Source: Alkalilimnicola ehrlichii
GTDB lineage: Bacteria; Pseudomonadota; Gammaproteobacteria; Nitrococcales; AK92
Assembly (NCBI RefSeq): GCF_003399765.1
Contig: NZ_NFZV01000014.1
Location: 52,609-116,608, forward strand
Direction: 5' to 3'
DNA length: 64,000 nt
Shown here: positions 62,268 through 64,000 of the stretch, one piece after another
How positions within the stretch are numbered: position 1 is the first letter of the stretch
Layout: the number at the start of each line of letters is the position of its first letter
Program-made: the position numbers and the translations under genes
The notes under the pieces: model-generated
Databases searched by the model: none
Told to the model about the DNA's origin: nothing
What the model saw: the letters and a program-made list of their open reading frames with translations, nothing else

Positions 62268-63635
62268 ATGAGTCGTAGTTTACTGCTAAAAAACGCCACG
62301 CTACTTGCCACGCTCGATGCCGAGGAGCGGGAAATCGAGAATGGAGCGGTATTTATCCGCGATAATCTGATCGAAGCGGTTGGGCCGAGCGATGAGCTGC
62401 CGCAAACGGCGGATACGGTGATCGATCTGAGCGGGCACGTGGTCATTCCCGGTCTGATCAATACGCACCATCACATGTTCCAAAGCCTTACCCGAGTGCT
62501 GCCGGCAGCACAGGATGCAGAATTATTCGACTGGTTGAGCGCCTTGTTTCCGGTTTGGGAGCGGATAACCCCGGCCATGTCGAGTACCGCCACCCAAACG
62601 GCGATGGCGGAGTTGATGCTCTCCGGTTGTACGACTGCCGCCGACCACGCCTATTTATACGTGAACGGTATCCGGCTGGACGACAACATCGCCGCTGCGG
62701 CCGAGATCGGTATGCGTTTCCACGCTGCGCGTGGTGCCATGAGTTTAGGTCGCAATGCGGGAGGATTACCGCCGGATGCGCTGGTTGAAGCGGATGAAGA
62801 TGCCATTCTGAAAGATATGCAACGGCTTATCGAGACGTACCACGACGCGGCTTCCGACGCGATGGTGCAGATTGCCGTAGCGCCGTGCTCGCCGTTTACG
62901 GTAACGACGGATTTAATGCGCGAGGGCGCAGCCTTGGCGCGCAGCTATGGCGTGGCGATGCACACGCATACGGCGGAGAACTGGAAGGATGTAGCGTTTA
63001 GCCAAGAGCGTTACGGCATGACGTCGACCCAGTTTACCGAGGAAGTCGGTTGGGTGGGGGAGGATGTGTGGCATGCGCACTGCGTGCATCTCGACGATCC
63101 GGGTATTGCCTTATTCGCCCGCACCGGCACGGGCGTGGCGCACTGCCCCTGCTCCAACATGCGATTGGCCTCAGGCATCGCACCGGTGCGAAAAATGCTC
63201 GACGCGGGAGTGAATGTCGGCTTAGGGGTCGATGGCAGCGCCTCCAACGATAGCGGCAGCCTGCTCAGCGAAGCCCGGCAAGCTTTGTTATCGGCGCGGG
63301 TCAAGGATCAGGAACCGGCAGCGATGACAGCCCGGGAGGCATTGGCGTTAGCGACTCGGGGGAGTGCTGCTGTGCTTGGTCGTGGCGAGAGTCTTGGGCG
63401 TATTCAAGCGGGGTACTGTGCCGACGTGGTGGCGTTCCGGCTAGACGATATTGCCTTGGCCGGTGCGCTTGTCGATCCGCTGGCTGCTTTGGTGTTCTGT
63501 ACGCCGCCGCGGGTGGCTTACAGCGTTATTAATGGCCGTGTAGTGGTGGCGGAGGGGCAGTTGACGACGCTGGAGTTGCCGGTGTTGGTGGAGCGGCATA
63601 ATCGTATGGCGGGGGTGTTGGTTCGGGGGGATTAA
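62268..63635 (+). CDS. 8-oxoguanine deaminase-like amidohydrolase
   Basis: A 455-residue metal-dependent amidohydrolase. Metal and catalytic motifs are seen in order: LINTHHHMFQSLTR (HxH), MHTHTAENWKD, WHAHCVHLDDPG, and LGVDGSASNDSGSLL (the Asp). The wording of these blocks matches the bacterial 8-oxoguanine deaminase/hydroxyatrazine hydrolase branch. The first converts 8-oxoguanine to urate. AAGGA site eight bases before the ATG. It follows the reductase gene closely. The substrate is inferred from family resemblance. Confidence 0.8.
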   Translation: MSRSLLLKNATLLATLDAEEREIENGAVFIRDNLIEAVGPSDELPQTADTVIDLSGHVVIPGLINTHHHMFQSLTRVLPAAQDAELFDWLSALFPVWERITPAMSSTATQTAMAELMLSGCTTAADHAYLYVNGIRLDDNIAAAAEIGMRFHAARGAMSLGRNAGGLPPDALVEADEDAILKDMQRLIETYHDAASDAMVQIAVAPCSPFTVTTDLMREGAALARSYGVAMHTHTAENWKDVAFSQERYGMTSTQFTEEVGWVGEDVWHAHCVHLDDPGIALFARTGTGVAHCPCSNMRLASGIAPVRKMLDAGVNVGLGVDGSASNDSGSLLSEARQALLSARVKDQEPAAMTAREALALATRGSAAVLGRGESLGRIQAGYCADVVAFRLDDIALAGALVDPLAALVFCTPPRVAYSVINGRVVVAEGQLTTLELPVLVERHNRMAGVLVRGD

Positions 63636-63659
63636 GGGGGGGTGGTTAGGTTCTGGTGT

Positions 63660-64000
63660 TGGTGGTTTAGTTTGGTGCGCTTCGCGCGATTGGTTTGGAA
63701 GGCGGGGTCCCGCCCCTGCGGGGCGTCTGGGGTCTGCGCTTAGTCGCTATTGCCTGTGGTGATGCCTAACGGCCTGTTTCGCCCTCCTGGGCGAGTCCCT
63801 TTTGGCTCAGACCCTCCCTGGTCTTCGGCCTTCGGCTCGCTTAGCGCACCTCATTCGCTCCCGGCGAATGAGTCTTTGCGTCGCCAAAGAAAAGGAACCA
63901 AAAGAAAGGCGACCCGGAGGCGCTGCCCCGCTAACGCGGGGTTCCCTGCGCTTCTCGGTGCTTTCGGGGTTCGCCCGACAGGCCTTTGTCGCTGCGCTAT
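63660..64000. repeat. Intergenic repeat-like sequence at right edge
   Basis: No gene is seen after 63635. The stretch contains GC-rich short inverted segments (GCGGGGTCCCGCCCC around 63701-63715; CTTTGCGTCGCCAAAG around 63874) and the string AAAGAAAAGGAACCAAAAGA. Similar strings recur between genes in many GC-rich proteobacterial genomes. It probably is one copy of a dispersed intergenic repeat that continues past the window. This judgement is from memory of such sequences, not from a second copy here. Confidence 0.45.

Noticed and set aside
1..64000. CRISPR arrays, tRNA/rRNA genes, insertion sequences, prophage
   Set aside because: No regularly spaced repeats, transposase or integrase frames, or recognisable RNA genes were seen.

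Overview
The window looks like chromosome of a Gram-negative, moderately GC-rich gammaproteobacterium: TonB-dependent receptors, ExbB/ExbD/TonB, lipoprotein signals, Fur boxes and an ABC-dependent capsule locus with KpsC/KpsS. No rRNA, tRNA, CRISPR array, phage or insertion sequence was found. Genus cannot be told from the sequence.

1-16.5 kb (all minus strand) is metal, mainly iron/heme, acquisition: a secreted CobN-like chelatase cut by the left edge, a TonB-dependent receptor, a small Fur-associated protein, two carboxylesterases, then an hmu-type heme operon (receptor, HemS-like protein, HmuT, HmuU, HmuV) followed by a PCu(A)C copper-binding protein.

16.5-27.2 kb (minus) reads as an organophosphate, probably phytate, acquisition island. 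It has a MINPP-type histidine phosphatase lipoprotein, a purple-acid-phosphatase-like enzyme, a large receptor, and a dedicated energy module (DUF3450, long TtpC-like ExbB, ExbB, ExbD, TonB, TPR protein). A degenerate GGDEF protein and an AraC regulator follow at 27.6-29.6 kb.

29.9-61.1 kb is a large capsule/exopolysaccharide locus. Export genes (KpsD/Wza-, KpsM-, KpsT- and KpsE-like) come first. Next is an unusual set of enzymes from amino-acid chemistry: three sugar-transfer-associated ATP-grasp proteins (two seemingly dead), an enolase-superfamily protein, two TupA-like ATP-grasps, two cyanophycin-synthetase-like ATP-grasps (one fused to acylphosphatase) and an Asp/Glu racemase. Glycosyltransferases are interleaved, and four proteins share a two-unit 'YPD' module. 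A methyltransferase/P-loop fusion, a GT2, a GT4, a GT29 sialyltransferase-like protein, KpsC and KpsS close the locus. My reading is a capsule on a Kdo linker whose repeat is linked to, or decorated with, amino acids or short peptides, comparable in idea to teichuronopeptide. This is the best candidate for an undescribed system.

61.2-63.6 kb holds a 2Fe-2S/FAD reductase and an 8-oxoguanine-deaminase-like amidohydrolase, then an intergenic repeat-like stretch to the right edge.

About a dozen genes carry apparent single-base deletions, mostly in short homopolymers, with the rest of each protein intact in another frame. This pattern suggests uncorrected long-read errors rather than gene decay, so I annotate these as whole genes and give the position of each break.
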